The notes beneath the pieces were generated by a model. It had not been told where the DNA came from, made no database searches, and worked only from the letters and a program-made list of their open reading frames with translations. This document shows, piece by piece, positions 36,944 to 45,709 of a stretch of DNA of 64,000 nucleotides. How positions within the stretch are numbered: position 1 is the first letter of the stretch; each line of letters opens with the position of its first letter. This stretch comes from Arthrobacter sp. MYb23 (GTDB lineage Bacteria; Actinomycetota; Actinomycetes; Actinomycetales; Micrococcaceae), in NCBI RefSeq assembly GCF_002979775.1, contig NZ_PCPR01000003.1:124001-188000 (forward strand), given 5' to 3'. Both the position numbers and the translations under genes were made by a program.

Positions 36944-38398
36944 CTACGCCAAGGGCTTACTTTCCACCGCGTGGCGCGGGCTGTTCGGGTTCATGAGGGA
37001 GTGCCGGCGACCGTAGGCAAAGTAGATGATCAGGCCGATGACCAGCCATGCGCCGAACCGGACCCAGGTTTCCCAATGGAGCTGGAACATGAGGAAGGCC
37101 GATGCCAGGACGCCGAACGCGGGGACCACAGGCATGAATGGCAGGCGGAACGTGCGCGGCGCATTGGGCTTGGTGTAGCGGAACACGATCACGGAGATGC
37201 AGACCACCACAAAGGCGGCCAGGATGCCGATGTTCGTGAGGTCGGCAACTTCCTTGATGGGGAAGACGCCGGCAAGGAACGCCGAGGCAACACCGGCGAT
37301 CCACGTGACGCGCTGCGGAGTGCCATGCTTGTCAGTCTTGGCAAACCAGCCCGGGAGCAGGCCGTCACGGCTCATGGAGAACCACACGCGGGTGACGCCG
37401 AGCAGGAAGGTCAGCATCACGGTGAGGATGGACAGGACCGCGAACACCGAAATGATGGTGGCGATGACGGGCAATCCGACGCCGGTGAACGCAGAAGCGA
37501 AACCTGCGGTGGGATCGATGTCCTTGTAGTTCTGCATGCCGGTGAGCACCAGTGTCGCGGCTACGTAAAGCAGCATGGCCACGATCAGCGACAAGATGAT
37601 GGCCTTGGGCATGTGCTTCTTGCCGTCCTTGGCCTCTTCCGCGGCGGTGCTCATGGCGTCGTACCCGAAGACTGCGAAGAAGACGGTTGCTGCACCGGCC
37701 AGGACCGGGCCGAAGCCGCTGGGCATGAACGGGTTGTAGTTCTCGGTGTTGATGTAGAAAATGCCCAGGCCGATGATGAACAGGATCAGAACCACCTTGA
37801 TGGCAACGGCCACCAGTTCAAAGCGGCCAAACGCCTTGGTGCCACGGCTGAGGATCCAGGTCACCAGGAGGCAGACGAGGATGGCGGGGAGGTTGATGAT
37901 GCCGCCTTTGCCCTCATCCGCGGTGGAAGTCATCCATGTGGGCATGTGGATTCCGATTCCGGAAAGGAAGGCATCGAAATAGCCTGAGATGCCGATTGCC
38001 ACCACAGCCACGATCGCGATGTATTCAAGCAGGAGGTCCCAGCCGATGAACCAGCCGATGATTTCGCCCAGGGCCACATAGCCGTAGGTATAGGCAGAAC
38101 CGGCCCGGGGAATCATGCCCGCAAACTCGGCGTAGGACAACGCTGCTGCAGCCGAAGCGAGGCCGGCGATCAGGAAGGAGAAGAGAACAGCGGGACCCAC
38201 GCCCGGGCTGCTGTCACTGCCGTGGGCAACCAGCCCTGCCAGCGAAAAGATGCCGACGCCGATAATTCCGCCCACACCAATCGCTGTCAGTTGCCAGAGG
38301 CCAAGACTTTTAAAAAGCCCGCTGTGTTTGTTTTCTTCCTCAATATCGTCGATGGGCTTGCGCCTTAGGACAGACTGGGAAGCAATCTGTTGGTTCAT
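36944..38398 (-). CDS. APC-family amino acid permease (CAT-like)
   Basis: 484 residues, about 12 transmembrane helices. The first helix carries the substrate-binding GVGGIIGVGIFSLAG; SYAEFAGMIPRAGSAYTY and FFAVFGYDAMSTAAEEAK are typical of cationic-amino-acid-like permeases. Exact amino acid unknown. CAGGAGT is 6 bases before ATG. The promoter contains a 22-bp inverted repeat covering the -10 box. Confidence 0.93.
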   Translation of the reverse strand: MNQQIASQSVLRRKPIDDIEEENKHSGLFKSLGLWQLTAIGVGGIIGVGIFSLAGLVAHGSDSSPGVGPAVLFSFLIAGLASAAAALSYAEFAGMIPRAGSAYTYGYVALGEIIGWFIGWDLLLEYIAIVAVVAIGISGYFDAFLSGIGIHMPTWMTSTADEGKGGIINLPAILVCLLVTWILSRGTKAFGRFELVAVAIKVVLILFIIGLGIFYINTENYNPFMPSGFGPVLAGAATVFFAVFGYDAMSTAAEEAKDGKKHMPKAIILSLIVAMLLYVAATLVLTGMQNYKDIDPTAGFASAFTGVGLPVIATIISVFAVLSILTVMLTFLLGVTRVWFSMSRDGLLPGWFAKTDKHGTPQRVTWIAGVASAFLAGVFPIKEVADLTNIGILAAFVVVCISVIVFRYTKPNAPRTFRLPFMPVVPAFGVLASAFLMFQLHWETWVRFGAWLVIGLIIYFAYGRRHSLMNPNSPRHAVESKPLA

Positions 38399-38435
38399 GG
38401 GGGTACTCCTGCCGGTTGGCGTGGAACGGTGATGA

Positions 38436-38475
38436 GCTCGCAGTACATTATGCGAGCCGAATCACATGAGATAAA
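38436..38475 (-). promoter_or_regulatory. Permease promoter with operator-like inverted repeat
   Basis: Minus strand -35 TTTATC (38470-38475), 17-nt spacer, -10 CATAAT (38447-38452). The inverted repeat GCTCGCA-8 nt-TGCGAGC (38436-38457) overlaps the -10 box, a good repressor site. Confidence 0.55.
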
Positions 38476-38540
38476 GCGATTTCTTCCGAGGGGTACCGGT
38501 TACTTCCTTGAATGAATTGAGAATTCGCCGTATCCGGGCA

Positions 38541-38570
38541 TAAAAAAAGCAGCTCCGGGGAGCTGCTTTC
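38541..38570 (-). terminator. Terminator of the minus-strand tRNA operon
   Basis: On the minus strand a GC-rich hairpin AAGCAGCTCC / GGAGCTGCTT is followed by seven Ts, the clearest Rho-independent terminator in the window. Confidence 0.9.
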
Positions 38571-38577
38571 TTTATTT

Positions 38578-38653
<76 letters not shown>

Positions 38654-38710
38654 ACATGCTGCCAGCCGGGCATATGCCTGGCTAACAACTTCAAACAAGT
38701 TGCCTTGTTC

Positions 38711-38785
38711 TGGTGGGCGATACTGGGATCGAACCAGTGACCTCTTCCGTGTCAGGGAAGCGCGCTACCGCTGCGCCAATCGCCC
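38711..38785 (-). tRNA. tRNA-Val(GAC), copy 1
   Basis: Acceptor GGGCGAT/ATCGCCC, anticodon loop CTGACAC (GAC), T-loop GGTTCGATCC, discriminator A and encoded CCA. Confidence 0.97.
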
Positions 38786-38808
38786 GTTACCGGGTCCTTC
38801 AATAGGAG

Positions 38809-38881
<73 letters not shown>

Positions 38882-38938
38882 ACATGCTGCTTGCCAGGCA
38901 TATGCCTGGCCCTCAACAACAAACAAGTTGCCTTGTTC

Positions 38939-39013
38939 TGGTGGGCGATACTGGGATCGAACCAGTGACCTCTTCCGTGTCAGGGAAGCGCGCTACCGCT
39001 GCGCCAATCGCCC
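38939..39013 (-). tRNA. tRNA-Val(GAC), copy 2
   Basis: Identical to the first Val(GAC) copy, with encoded CCA. Forms the second Gly-Val module of the operon. Confidence 0.97.
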
Positions 39014-39052
39014 ATGCATCCAGCAAAGAGCTGGAAGACATGGTTTTCACCG

Positions 39053-39123
39053 AGGTGGGTACGGGATTCGAACCCGTGTATACGGCTTTGCAGGCCGCTG
39101 CCTCGCCTCTCGGCCAACCCACC
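39053..39123 (-). tRNA. tRNA-Cys(GCA)
   Basis: 71-nt tRNA with acceptor GGTGGGT/ACCCACC, anticodon loop CTGCAAA (GCA), T-loop GGTTCGAATCC. No CCA encoded. Confidence 0.96.
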
Positions 39124-39169
39124 GTGTAAGCAGATTTCCGAAGAATTCGTGCCTTGACAGTGCCTTGCG

Positions 39170-39242
<73 letters not shown>

Positions 39243-39300
39243 AGTGTCGTTTCGGCGGGCAGCCTTGCAGGCATTCCGTCGCTTTCCGACGAGTAAAAAC

Positions 39301-39328
39301 TCTATAGGAGGTTGCTGCAAACTCCAAA
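39301..39328 (-). promoter_or_regulatory. Promoter of the minus-strand tRNA operon
   Basis: Minus strand -35 TTTGGA (39323-39328), 16-nt spacer, -10 TATAGA (39301-39306), about 60 nt before the first tRNA. Confidence 0.6.
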
Positions 39329-39501
39329 TCGGTAGCTTGCCTTTGAATGCGGAGGTGGCTGGATCCTTGTATTTACGCGGTTCCGGCGAAGTTTCATCGC
39401 TGTAATTCCACTGTTGTAGTTCTCCCGGACTTCGGTGCCGGGCCGGAGGCCGCGATCCGTTTTGTATTCCGGCGATGGTCCGTTAGTGTTTTCTATGCAC
39501 C

Positions 39502-39576
39502 GGGCGATTGGCGCAGTGGTAGCGCGCTTCGTTCACACCGAAGAGGTCACTGGTTCGAACCCAGTATCGCCCACCA
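39502..39576 (+). tRNA. tRNA-Val(CAC)
   Basis: Acceptor GGGCGAT/ATCGCCC, anticodon loop TTCACAC (CAC), T-loop GGTTCGAACCC, encoded CCA. It is divergent from the six-tRNA operon and shares much of its body with the Val(GAC) genes. Confidence 0.97.
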
Positions 39577-39592
39577 CCGGTTTGCAAAGATG

Positions 39593-39636
39593 AACCCCGT
39601 TGGGACTGATTGAGTCAGTTCAAACGGGGTTTTTCT
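39593..39636 (+). terminator. tRNA-Val(CAC) terminator
   Basis: Stem AACCCCGTT / AACGGGGTT with a 21-nt loop and a T-run, just downstream of the tRNA. Confidence 0.8.
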
Positions 39637-39725
39637 TTTGCCCCTGGCCGGCTTGAAGGTCCTGTGGTGACCTTCAGGATGACGGGTTTCGCGTCACGAA
39701 CCACGTGGACGCCGCACCCATCAGC

Positions 39726-39893
39726 ATGCACGAACTCAACGAATCGGAAGAGCCTCCAGCTTCCACCATCCCTGCCGCGTCTTTGGTGGCGCTGTCCGTG
39801 ACCGCCCCGATCCTCGCAGGCAAGCTCGCCAGGCTCTCCCCGGAGCAGCTGGCCCTGATCTTTCCGCGGATGAATTCTGTCGGTCCTCTGTGA
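39726..39893 (+). CDS. Possible small protein, 55 residues
   Basis: A short frame MHELNESEEPPAS followed by a hydrophobic stretch VALSVTAPILAGKLARL and LSPEQLALIFPR. It has a plausible composition but no clear ribosome site and no family I know. It ends 12 bases before the nuclease-like gene. It may be real and co-transcribed or may be chance; if not real, 39577-39905 holds only the tRNA terminator. Confidence 0.35.
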   Translation: MHELNESEEPPASTIPAASLVALSVTAPILAGKLARLSPEQLALIFPRMNSVGPL

Positions 39894-39905
39894 CACAGTC
39901 TTTGT

Positions 39906-40799
39906 ATGACTGCTCCACTGCTTGCCCACGCTACTGACTACGGCCGGATGTACGCCCGCTCCACTACCGAGCACTTTTCCGTGCCGTCCATCACCACAGT
40001 GATCGGACAACAGGCACATGCCTTGGATGGGTGGTTCAGTTACATGGGAGCAAGCAGCCTGGCCGCAGATCCTGAACTTGCTTCCATCCTTGGAAGTCCG
40101 GCCAAAATCCGCCAGGCAATCAACAAGGCTTCCAAAGCTGCCGAGATATACCGTGACGCTGCGGCAGCACGCGGTGACCGCGTGCATACCTACTGCGAAC
40201 AGGTGGCATTGCGTGCCATGGGGCGGCCGCACCGCGTGGAGGAGTGCAGGGATGATCTCGCATCCCACGGAGAGCAGGCCTTTGCTGCCCGCTTTGACGA
40301 GTGGTGGGAGCTCTACCGAGTGGAGCCCCTCGCGCCGGAGATCACTGTTTGGAACAAGACGGTGGGGTATGCCGGGACATTGGACCTCGTGGCACGGATC
40401 AACGGCCGCATCTGCCTGATTGACTACAAAACCAAGGGCACTACCCGGGACGGCACAGTGAAAGCCCTGGATGACAAAGTGGTTATGCAGCTCGCGGCCG
40501 GGATGAAGGCCGAAGAAAGCCTGGTGGATCCGGTCGCGGGTGACTGGGAACCGTGGAAATACGGCGATAGCCCGATGCTGCTGGCCGTGGCCATCGGCGA
40601 GACCGAAGTCAGGCCGCAGCGGGCCAACCCGGAGATACTCAAACATCATTGGTGGAAGTTCTGCGCCCTTCGGAGGGTGTGGGAGATGTCCGCGGACGTC
40701 GTGGCGGCCGGGCAGCCGCTGCTGCCTGTTGCTCCTCCGGTCTTCGCGTCCGCCGGCGCAGCACCTGCGGCGGCCATGACCTCAACTAAACTGGCTTAG
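39906..40799 (+). CDS. PD-(D/E)XK-superfamily nuclease-like protein
   Basis: 297 residues. The core reads VGYAGTLDLVARINGR followed by CLIDYKTKG, which fits the D-x(n)-(D/E)-x-K nuclease active site (Asp in GTLD, then D-Y-K); an upstream E in RVHTYCEQVALRAMG could complete the fold, as in Cas4/RecB/YqaJ-type exonucleases. The N-terminal region (FSVPSITTVIGQQ) and the Ala/Pro-rich tail are unlike known domains. No helicase or recombination partner is adjacent. Probably a DNA repair or processing enzyme; target unknown. Confidence 0.72.
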   Translation: MTAPLLAHATDYGRMYARSTTEHFSVPSITTVIGQQAHALDGWFSYMGASSLAADPELASILGSPAKIRQAINKASKAAEIYRDAAAARGDRVHTYCEQVALRAMGRPHRVEECRDDLASHGEQAFAARFDEWWELYRVEPLAPEITVWNKTVGYAGTLDLVARINGRICLIDYKTKGTTRDGTVKALDDKVVMQLAAGMKAEESLVDPVAGDWEPWKYGDSPMLLAVAIGETEVRPQRANPEILKHHWWKFCALRRVWEMSADVVAAGQPLLPVAPPVFASAGAAPAAAMTSTKLA

Positions 40800-40849
40800 G
40801 CTCCGCAACAACCGGAACCTGGTTTGACGATCGTGAGGACTGACAGCAG

Positions 40850-41422
40850 ATGGCAATTTTGAGTATCCGAATCATCGGGGACCCGGTGCTGCGCACCGTA
40901 GCTGACCCCGTCACCGATTTCGGTCCGGAGCTCGCCAAGCTGGTAGCGGACATGACGGAAACCATGGAAGATGTTGACGGCGCCGGCCTTGCTGCGCCCC
41001 AGGTGGGTGTCAGCCAGCGTGTGTTTACCTACCGGATCGGGGGAGTGGAAGGCCACATCATCAACCCGGTCCTGGAAAACAGTGAAGATTTCCAGCCGGA
41101 CGAAGTGGAGGGTTGCCTCTCCATCCCCGGTTTGGGTTTCCCCGTGCGCCGCTTTCAGGCGACCAAGGCCACTGGCGTGGACCTGAACGGAAATCCGGTT
41201 TCGGTGGAGGCAGAGGGCATGCTGGCCCGCTGCTTCCAACACGAGACAGATCACCTTGACGGGGTCCTCTATACGGACAGGCTGGAAGGCGATGACCGTA
41301 AGGCCGCCCTCCGCGCCATCCGGAACGCCAATTACCACGACATTACGGAGCAAACCACCTCCAAGCGCGCTCATTCCGTAGGATCCAGCTTCGGGGGCGG
41401 CAGCTTCGGAGTTCCCGAGTGA
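40850..41422 (+). CDS. def: Peptide deformylase
   Basis: 190 residues; removes the formyl group from nascent protein N-termini using a metal ion. The three motifs are GAGLAAPQVG (about 43-52), EGCLSIPG and QHETDHLDG. The C-terminal tail beyond residue 165 is Gly/Ser-rich. The stop overlaps the GTG of fmt, coupling deformylase and formyltransferase synthesis. Confidence 0.97.
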   Translation: MAILSIRIIGDPVLRTVADPVTDFGPELAKLVADMTETMEDVDGAGLAAPQVGVSQRVFTYRIGGVEGHIINPVLENSEDFQPDEVEGCLSIPGLGFPVRRFQATKATGVDLNGNPVSVEAEGMLARCFQHETDHLDGVLYTDRLEGDDRKAALRAIRNANYHDITEQTTSKRAHSVGSSFGGGSFGVPE

Positions 41423-42339
41423 GGGTCCTCTTCGCAGGAACGCCTGCTGTGGCTGTGCCGTCGTTGAACGTGCTGGTTCAAGCGGGATTTGAGATCGTTG
41501 CTGTCCTCACCCGGCCGGATGCCCCCGTGGGGCGCAAACGCGTCCTGACTCCTTCGCCGGTGGCGGCACGTGCCATGGAACTCGGTATCGAGGTCATCCG
41601 AGCAGCTAAGGTTGACACCGGGACCACAGCCAAAATCGCGGAATTCGACCCCGACGTCGCCGCGATCGTTGCCTACGGCGGCATTGTTCCCAGGGCTGCA
41701 TTGGGTGTCCCGACGCACGGCTGGGTCAACCTGCACTTTTCTCTTCTGCCCGCCTGGCGCGGTGCTGCCCCTGTACAGCGATCCATCATCGCTGGGGACG
41801 ACGTCACCGGGGCCGCTACGTTCCAGCTTGAAGAAGGCCTGGACACCGGTCCTGTGTTCGGGACACTTACTGAAACTGTTCGCCCAGGGGATACCGCTGG
41901 GGATCTCCTGGAGCGGTTGTCCATCAGCGGCGCAGTTCTGCTAAGCCAGACACTTTCGGCAATCGACGCCGGTCAGGCTGCTCCAGTGCCGCAGCAGGGG
42001 GAGATTTCCCTGGCCCCCAAGCTGACGCTCGACGACGGACGCCTGGACTGGCAGCAGCCGGCCCTTGCCTTGAACCGCCGCGCGCGCGGCGTTACCCCTG
42101 AACCCGGGGCCTGGACCACCTTGGAGGGCCAGAGGATCAAACTCGAACCAGTAGCGCTTCGGCCCGACATCAAGGATCTTCCGCCGGGAAATATTCGGGT
42201 GGATGGCAAGTCAGTCCTGGTGGGCACCGGGTCCCATGCAGTGGAGCTTGGCCGGATCCAACCGGCCGGTAAGAAAATGATGTCGTCCGCCGATTGGGCG
42301 CGCGGCTTGGCAACACCCGAGAGAGTGGTATTCGAATGA
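41419..42339 (+). CDS. fmt: Methionyl-tRNA formyltransferase
   Basis: 306 residues; formylates initiator Met-tRNA with 10-formyl-THF. The N-terminal formyltransferase core has VNLHFSLLPAWRGAAPVQRSI, split here as LHFSLLPAWRG and APVQRSI, with catalytic Asn/His/Asp pattern, followed by an OB-type C-terminal domain. GTG start overlaps def; ATGA overlap joins it to rsmB. Confidence 0.97.
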   Translation: MRVLFAGTPAVAVPSLNVLVQAGFEIVAVLTRPDAPVGRKRVLTPSPVAARAMELGIEVIRAAKVDTGTTAKIAEFDPDVAAIVAYGGIVPRAALGVPTHGWVNLHFSLLPAWRGAAPVQRSIIAGDDVTGAATFQLEEGLDTGPVFGTLTETVRPGDTAGDLLERLSISGAVLLSQTLSAIDAGQAAPVPQQGEISLAPKLTLDDGRLDWQQPALALNRRARGVTPEPGAWTTLEGQRIKLEPVALRPDIKDLPPGNIRVDGKSVLVGTGSHAVELGRIQPAGKKMMSSADWARGLATPERVVFE

Positions 42340-43904
42340 GCGAGTCCGGCCGGCGAGGCCCCAACAACAGCGGGAGCCGGGACGGTGGCGGGGCGGGAAA
42401 CCGCGGCTCACAAGGCAACCGTGGAGGCGGCGGCGAGAGCAAACGCAACGCCCAGGGCCGGGAGCGGAACAGAGGACCTCAGAGGGGCTTCACCAATAAC
42501 GCTCCCTCGCAGCGTACGCGTCGCGCTGATCCAGCCCGACTCGTGGCTTTCGAAGTTCTCCGCGCGGTTGCTTCCGAAGATGCTTACGCAAACCTGGTCT
42601 TGCCGGCTCGTATCCGGGAGCACCGCCTGGACCGTCGGGACGCCGGCTTCGCCACTGAATTGAGCTACGGGGCCTTGCGTGGGCAAGGAACCTATGATGC
42701 CATCCTGGCCCGTTGCGTGGACCGCCCTCTGGAGCAACTTGATCCCGCCATCCTGGATGCCTTGCGGATTGGCGCGCACCAGCTGCTTTCCATGCGTGTT
42801 CCCGCGCATGCGGCGCTGGACCAGACTGTCGGCCTGGCACGCGCGGTCATCGGAGCCGGCCCCTCCGCCCTCATCAACGCCGTACTTCGCAAGGTGACTG
42901 CCCACAGCATGGGGGAGTGGCTGGAGATTCTTCTGGATGGCGAAACCGACGAGACCAAGATCGCTGCCCTGCGCCACGCCCACCCGGAATGGATAGTCCG
43001 GGCACTACGTCAATCGCTGGTGAACCACGGGCGCCCCAAGACCGAGATTGATGCCCTCCTTGAGGCCGATAACGCGGCTCCGGTGGTTAACCTGGTGGCT
43101 TTGCCTGGCCTGGGTAACCTGGACGAGGCCTTCGACCATGGGGCCACAGCAGGTGAGTTGGTGGAGGATTCAGCTCTTTCTGCCGGTGGGGACCTTGGAC
43201 GTTTTGAATCGGTCCGACGCGGCACCACGCGCGTTCAGGACGTGGGATCCCAACTTGTGGCCCGGGCTTTGGCAGGAGTCGAGCTGGGTGGCTCGCCTGC
43301 GCAGGGTGAGCGATGGTTGGACTTGTGCGCGGGCCCTGGTGGCAAGGCGGCGCTCCTGGCTGCCTTGGCATACCGCGACGGTGCAACCCTCCTGGCCAAT
43401 GAGCCCGCCCCGCACCGGGCGAAACTTGTCCAGCAAGCCCTATCGGCTGTGCCGGATGAGGCTTGGACTGTACGGACAGGCGACGGCCGTGAAGTGGGTG
43501 CGGAGCAGCCTGAAACTTTTGACCGCGTCCTGGTGGACGTACCTTGCAGTGGTCTTGGTGCCTTGCGGAGGCGGCCGGAATCCCGGTGGCGCCGCTCTCC
43601 GAAGGACATCGGAGACTTGGGCCCCTTGCAGCGTGACTTGTTGAAGTCCGCGCTGGATGCCGTTAAGCCCGGTGGAGTGGTGGCCTACGTGACGTGTTCG
43701 CCGCATCCGGCCGAAACCACAGCGGTCGTTACCGACGTGCTGGCCAAGCGTGAGGACCTTGTACTGCTGGACGCCGGGCAAGCACTGGACAACGTCAGCC
43801 TTACCGGCAATCTAGACGCTGGTCACGAGCTCACGGCCCAGTTGTGGCCGCACGTTCACCAGACGGATGCCATGTTCATGGCGATCATCCGCAAGAAGCC
43901 GTAG
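42336..43904 (+). CDS. rsmB: 16S rRNA m5C methyltransferase, RsmB/Sun family
   Basis: About 522 residues. A basic, Gly/Asn/Arg-rich N-terminal tail of about 60 residues, then a NusB-like domain (RLVAFEVLRAVASEDAYANL), then the methyltransferase with SAM motif LDLCAGPGGKAALLA and catalytic cysteines in DVPCSGLGALRRRPE and VTCSPHPAET. Makes m5C967 in 16S rRNA in E. coli. The ATG at 42336 overlaps the fmt stop; the def-fmt-rsmB order is widely conserved. Confidence 0.94.
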   Translation: MSESGRRGPNNSGSRDGGGAGNRGSQGNRGGGGESKRNAQGRERNRGPQRGFTNNAPSQRTRRADPARLVAFEVLRAVASEDAYANLVLPARIREHRLDRRDAGFATELSYGALRGQGTYDAILARCVDRPLEQLDPAILDALRIGAHQLLSMRVPAHAALDQTVGLARAVIGAGPSALINAVLRKVTAHSMGEWLEILLDGETDETKIAALRHAHPEWIVRALRQSLVNHGRPKTEIDALLEADNAAPVVNLVALPGLGNLDEAFDHGATAGELVEDSALSAGGDLGRFESVRRGTTRVQDVGSQLVARALAGVELGGSPAQGERWLDLCAGPGGKAALLAALAYRDGATLLANEPAPHRAKLVQQALSAVPDEAWTVRTGDGREVGAEQPETFDRVLVDVPCSGLGALRRRPESRWRRSPKDIGDLGPLQRDLLKSALDAVKPGGVVAYVTCSPHPAETTAVVTDVLAKREDLVLLDAGQALDNVSLTGNLDAGHELTAQLWPHVHQTDAMFMAIIRKKP

Positions 43905-44003
43905 CCGCGAAGGCCACGCTGCAGGGGTTCGTCTCCTTCGGCGCGGCCCACTCGTTCCCACCTCACCGACTCTTCCGACCATCACCGATCCCAAGGGGCT
44001 GCT

Positions 44004-44678
44004 TTGTCTCAGTGCTGTATCAACCCGAGCATTCTGTCAGCGGATTTCGTCAACCTTGAGGCGGAACTGCAGCGAATCAGCAATGCAGATGCTGTCCACG
44101 TGGACGTCATGGACAACCATTTCGTGCCCAACCTGACGCTGGGCCTGCCCGTGGTGCAAAGGATTCAAGCAGTCAGCCCGGTTCCGCTGGACGCGCATTT
44201 GATGATCTCCGACGCCGACCGCTGGGCTCCTGCCTACGCAGACGCGGGTGTCGCTTCGGTGACGTTCCATGCCGAAGCTGCCATGGCGCCAGTCAAGCTG
44301 GCGCGCGAACTGCGCGCCAGAGGCTCCAAGGCCGGCATGGCGCTGCGTCCGGCCACACCCGTGGAGCCGTACCTGGACATGCTCAGCGAACTGGACATGC
44401 TGTTGATCATGACGGTGGAGCCCGGATTTGGGGGACAGTCATTCTTGGACATCACCTTGCCCAAGATCCGGCGTGCCAGGGCAGCAATCGAGGGTTCGGG
44501 CATCGGTGTCGCCATCCAGGTGGATGGCGGCATTACCGAGGAGACCATTGCGCGGGCGGCTGAAGCCGGAGCGAACGTCTTCGTTGCGGGCTCGGCAGTT
44601 TACGGGCACCAGGATCCCGCGGCGGCGATCGATCGGCTCCGTGCAGCGGGTCAGGCCGCTGCTCGAACAACCGCCTGA
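44004..44678 (+). CDS. rpe: Ribulose-phosphate 3-epimerase
   Basis: 224 residues, TIM-barrel enzyme of the pentose phosphate pathway. The first strand is [11 protein letters not shown], metal ligands occur in [13 protein letters not shown] and DAHLMI, and [10 protein letters not shown] plus [10 protein letters not shown] close the barrel. The TTG at 44004 is the only sensible start; AAGGGG lies about 8 bases upstream. Riboflavin biosynthesis follows, whose substrate ribulose 5-phosphate is the same sugar pool. Confidence 0.96.
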   Translation: MSQCCINPSILSADFVNLEAELQRISNADAVHVDVMDNHFVPNLTLGLPVVQRIQAVSPVPLDAHLMISDADRWAPAYADAGVASVTFHAEAAMAPVKLARELRARGSKAGMALRPATPVEPYLDMLSELDMLLIMTVEPGFGGQSFLDITLPKIRRARAAIEGSGIGVAIQVDGGITEETIARAAEAGANVFVAGSAVYGHQDPAAAIDRLRAAGQAAARTTA

Positions 44679-44757
44679 AAGTCGTCACCACATGTTACGA
44701 AAATGGCCCGGGAATAGCCGGGGCACCTTCGTAGTTGTGGCAGAATAACAACACACA

Positions 44758-44911
44758 TACGTGCTCCGGGGTCGGTGTAAGTCCGAACCGGCGGTTATAG
44801 TCCGCGACCCGCGAGCCATTGGCTTCCAAGAAATTGGATGTTCGGTGGCAGACGGTTGAACTGGTGAAATTCCGGTACCGACAGTTAAAGTCTGGATGGG
44901 AGAAGCACGTA
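44758..44911 (+). promoter_or_regulatory. FMN riboswitch (RFN element)
   Basis: Canonical conserved blocks are present: GGGGTCGGTGTAAGTCCGAA and CCGGCGGTTATAGTCCGCGACC near the 5' side (the second in two parts), then CTGGTGAAATTCCGGTACCG, ACAGT and AGTCTGGATGGGAGAAG. The closing P1 stem is TACGTGCT (44758-44765) with AGCACGTA (44904-44911). It senses FMN and normally turns off riboflavin synthesis or uptake. Confidence 0.97.
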
Positions 44912-44916
44912 CAGTC

Positions 44917-44950
44917 ATGCCTTGGGCGTTCCTTTTGCGACGCCCGGCAT
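44917..44950 (+). other. Candidate expression platform of the FMN riboswitch
   Basis: Hairpin with arms ATGCC..GGGCGT / ACGCCC..GGCAT and a 10-nt loop, right after the aptamer and before the ribosome site of the transporter gene. No T-run, so it may act in translation or as a high-GC terminator. Confidence 0.5.
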
Positions 44951-45001
44951 TGCGCTGTCGTACACCCCCGGAGTCATCGCGGCTTACTGGGAAGGAACGG
45001 C

Positions 45002-45709
45002 ATGGACTTTCTGCGATGGCTCTTCGAAGCACAGATCCCCGTTGGAGGATCTGCTCTTGTCTTACGCGAAGTGCTTGGAAACATCTTTGGGCTACTCAGC
45101 GCCCTCGGCGGAATGCGCCGTAAAGTCTGGGCATGGCCAATCGGCATCGTCGGCAACATCCTCCTGCTCACGGTCTTCCTGGGCAACGTCTTTGGTGCAG
45201 CAGCGCCAGCCACGCTGTGGGGGCAGGCCGCGCGACAAATCATGTTCATCGCAGTGGCCGTGTATGGCTGGTACCGCTGGCAGCAGGGCCGGCAACCGAG
45301 CACCCAAGGGCGGGCAATCGTCCCGGGTTGGGCCAGCAACAAGGTTCGGATCGCACTGATTGCTGCGATGGTGGCGGGCACAGCGGCATTGACGCCCTTG
45401 TTCGATGCCTTGGGTTCCTACCCGCCGGTCTGGGCCGATGCCTGGACGTTCATGGGATCCCTGCTGGCAACCTACGGAATGGCACGCGGGTGGACAGAGT
45501 TCTGGCTCATCTGGGTAGCCGTGGACATTGTCGGCGTGCCCCTCTTGTTCAGCGCCGGCTACTACGCCAGTGCGGTCATGTACCTGTTCTACGGCTTCTT
45601 CACGCTCACCGGGTTCTTTGTATGGTGGCGCGCCGAAAAGCGTGAGCGGGGCAGTCGTGACGGCAGCGGTCCGGCCGGCGTCGCCGCACCTGTGGGAGCT
45701 GTCCAGTGA
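45002..45709 (+). CDS. ribM: RibM/PnuX-type riboflavin transporter (PnuC superfamily)
   Basis: 235 residues, about seven hydrophobic helices, PnuC fold. Motifs include REVLGNIFGLLSALGG, WPIGIVGNILLL and YGWYRWQQG. PnuC proteins import nicotinamide riboside or other vitamins; members behind an FMN riboswitch and ahead of ribD correspond to RibM/PnuX of Corynebacterium and Streptomyces, which import riboflavin by facilitated diffusion. ATG at 45002 is chosen because GGAAGGA precedes it; the open frame upstream runs through the riboswitch. Overlaps the ribD GTG. Confidence 0.88.
   Translation: MDFLRWLFEAQIPVGGSALVLREVLGNIFGLLSALGGMRRKVWAWPIGIVGNILLLTVFLGNVFGAAAPATLWGQAARQIMFIAVAVYGWYRWQQGRQPSTQGRAIVPGWASNKVRIALIAAMVAGTAALTPLFDALGSYPPVWADAWTFMGSLLATYGMARGWTEFWLIWVAVDIVGVPLLFSAGYYASAVMYLFYGFFTLTGFFVWWRAEKRERGSRDGSGPAGVAAPVGAVQ

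Noticed and set aside
39610-39801. Alternative short frame after tRNA-Val(CAC)
   Set aside because: It starts within the tRNA terminator and has no protein-like features.
44819-45001. N-terminal extension of the RibM-like protein
   Set aside because: This stretch is the FMN riboswitch and its downstream hairpin; the ATG at 45002 has its own ribosome site.
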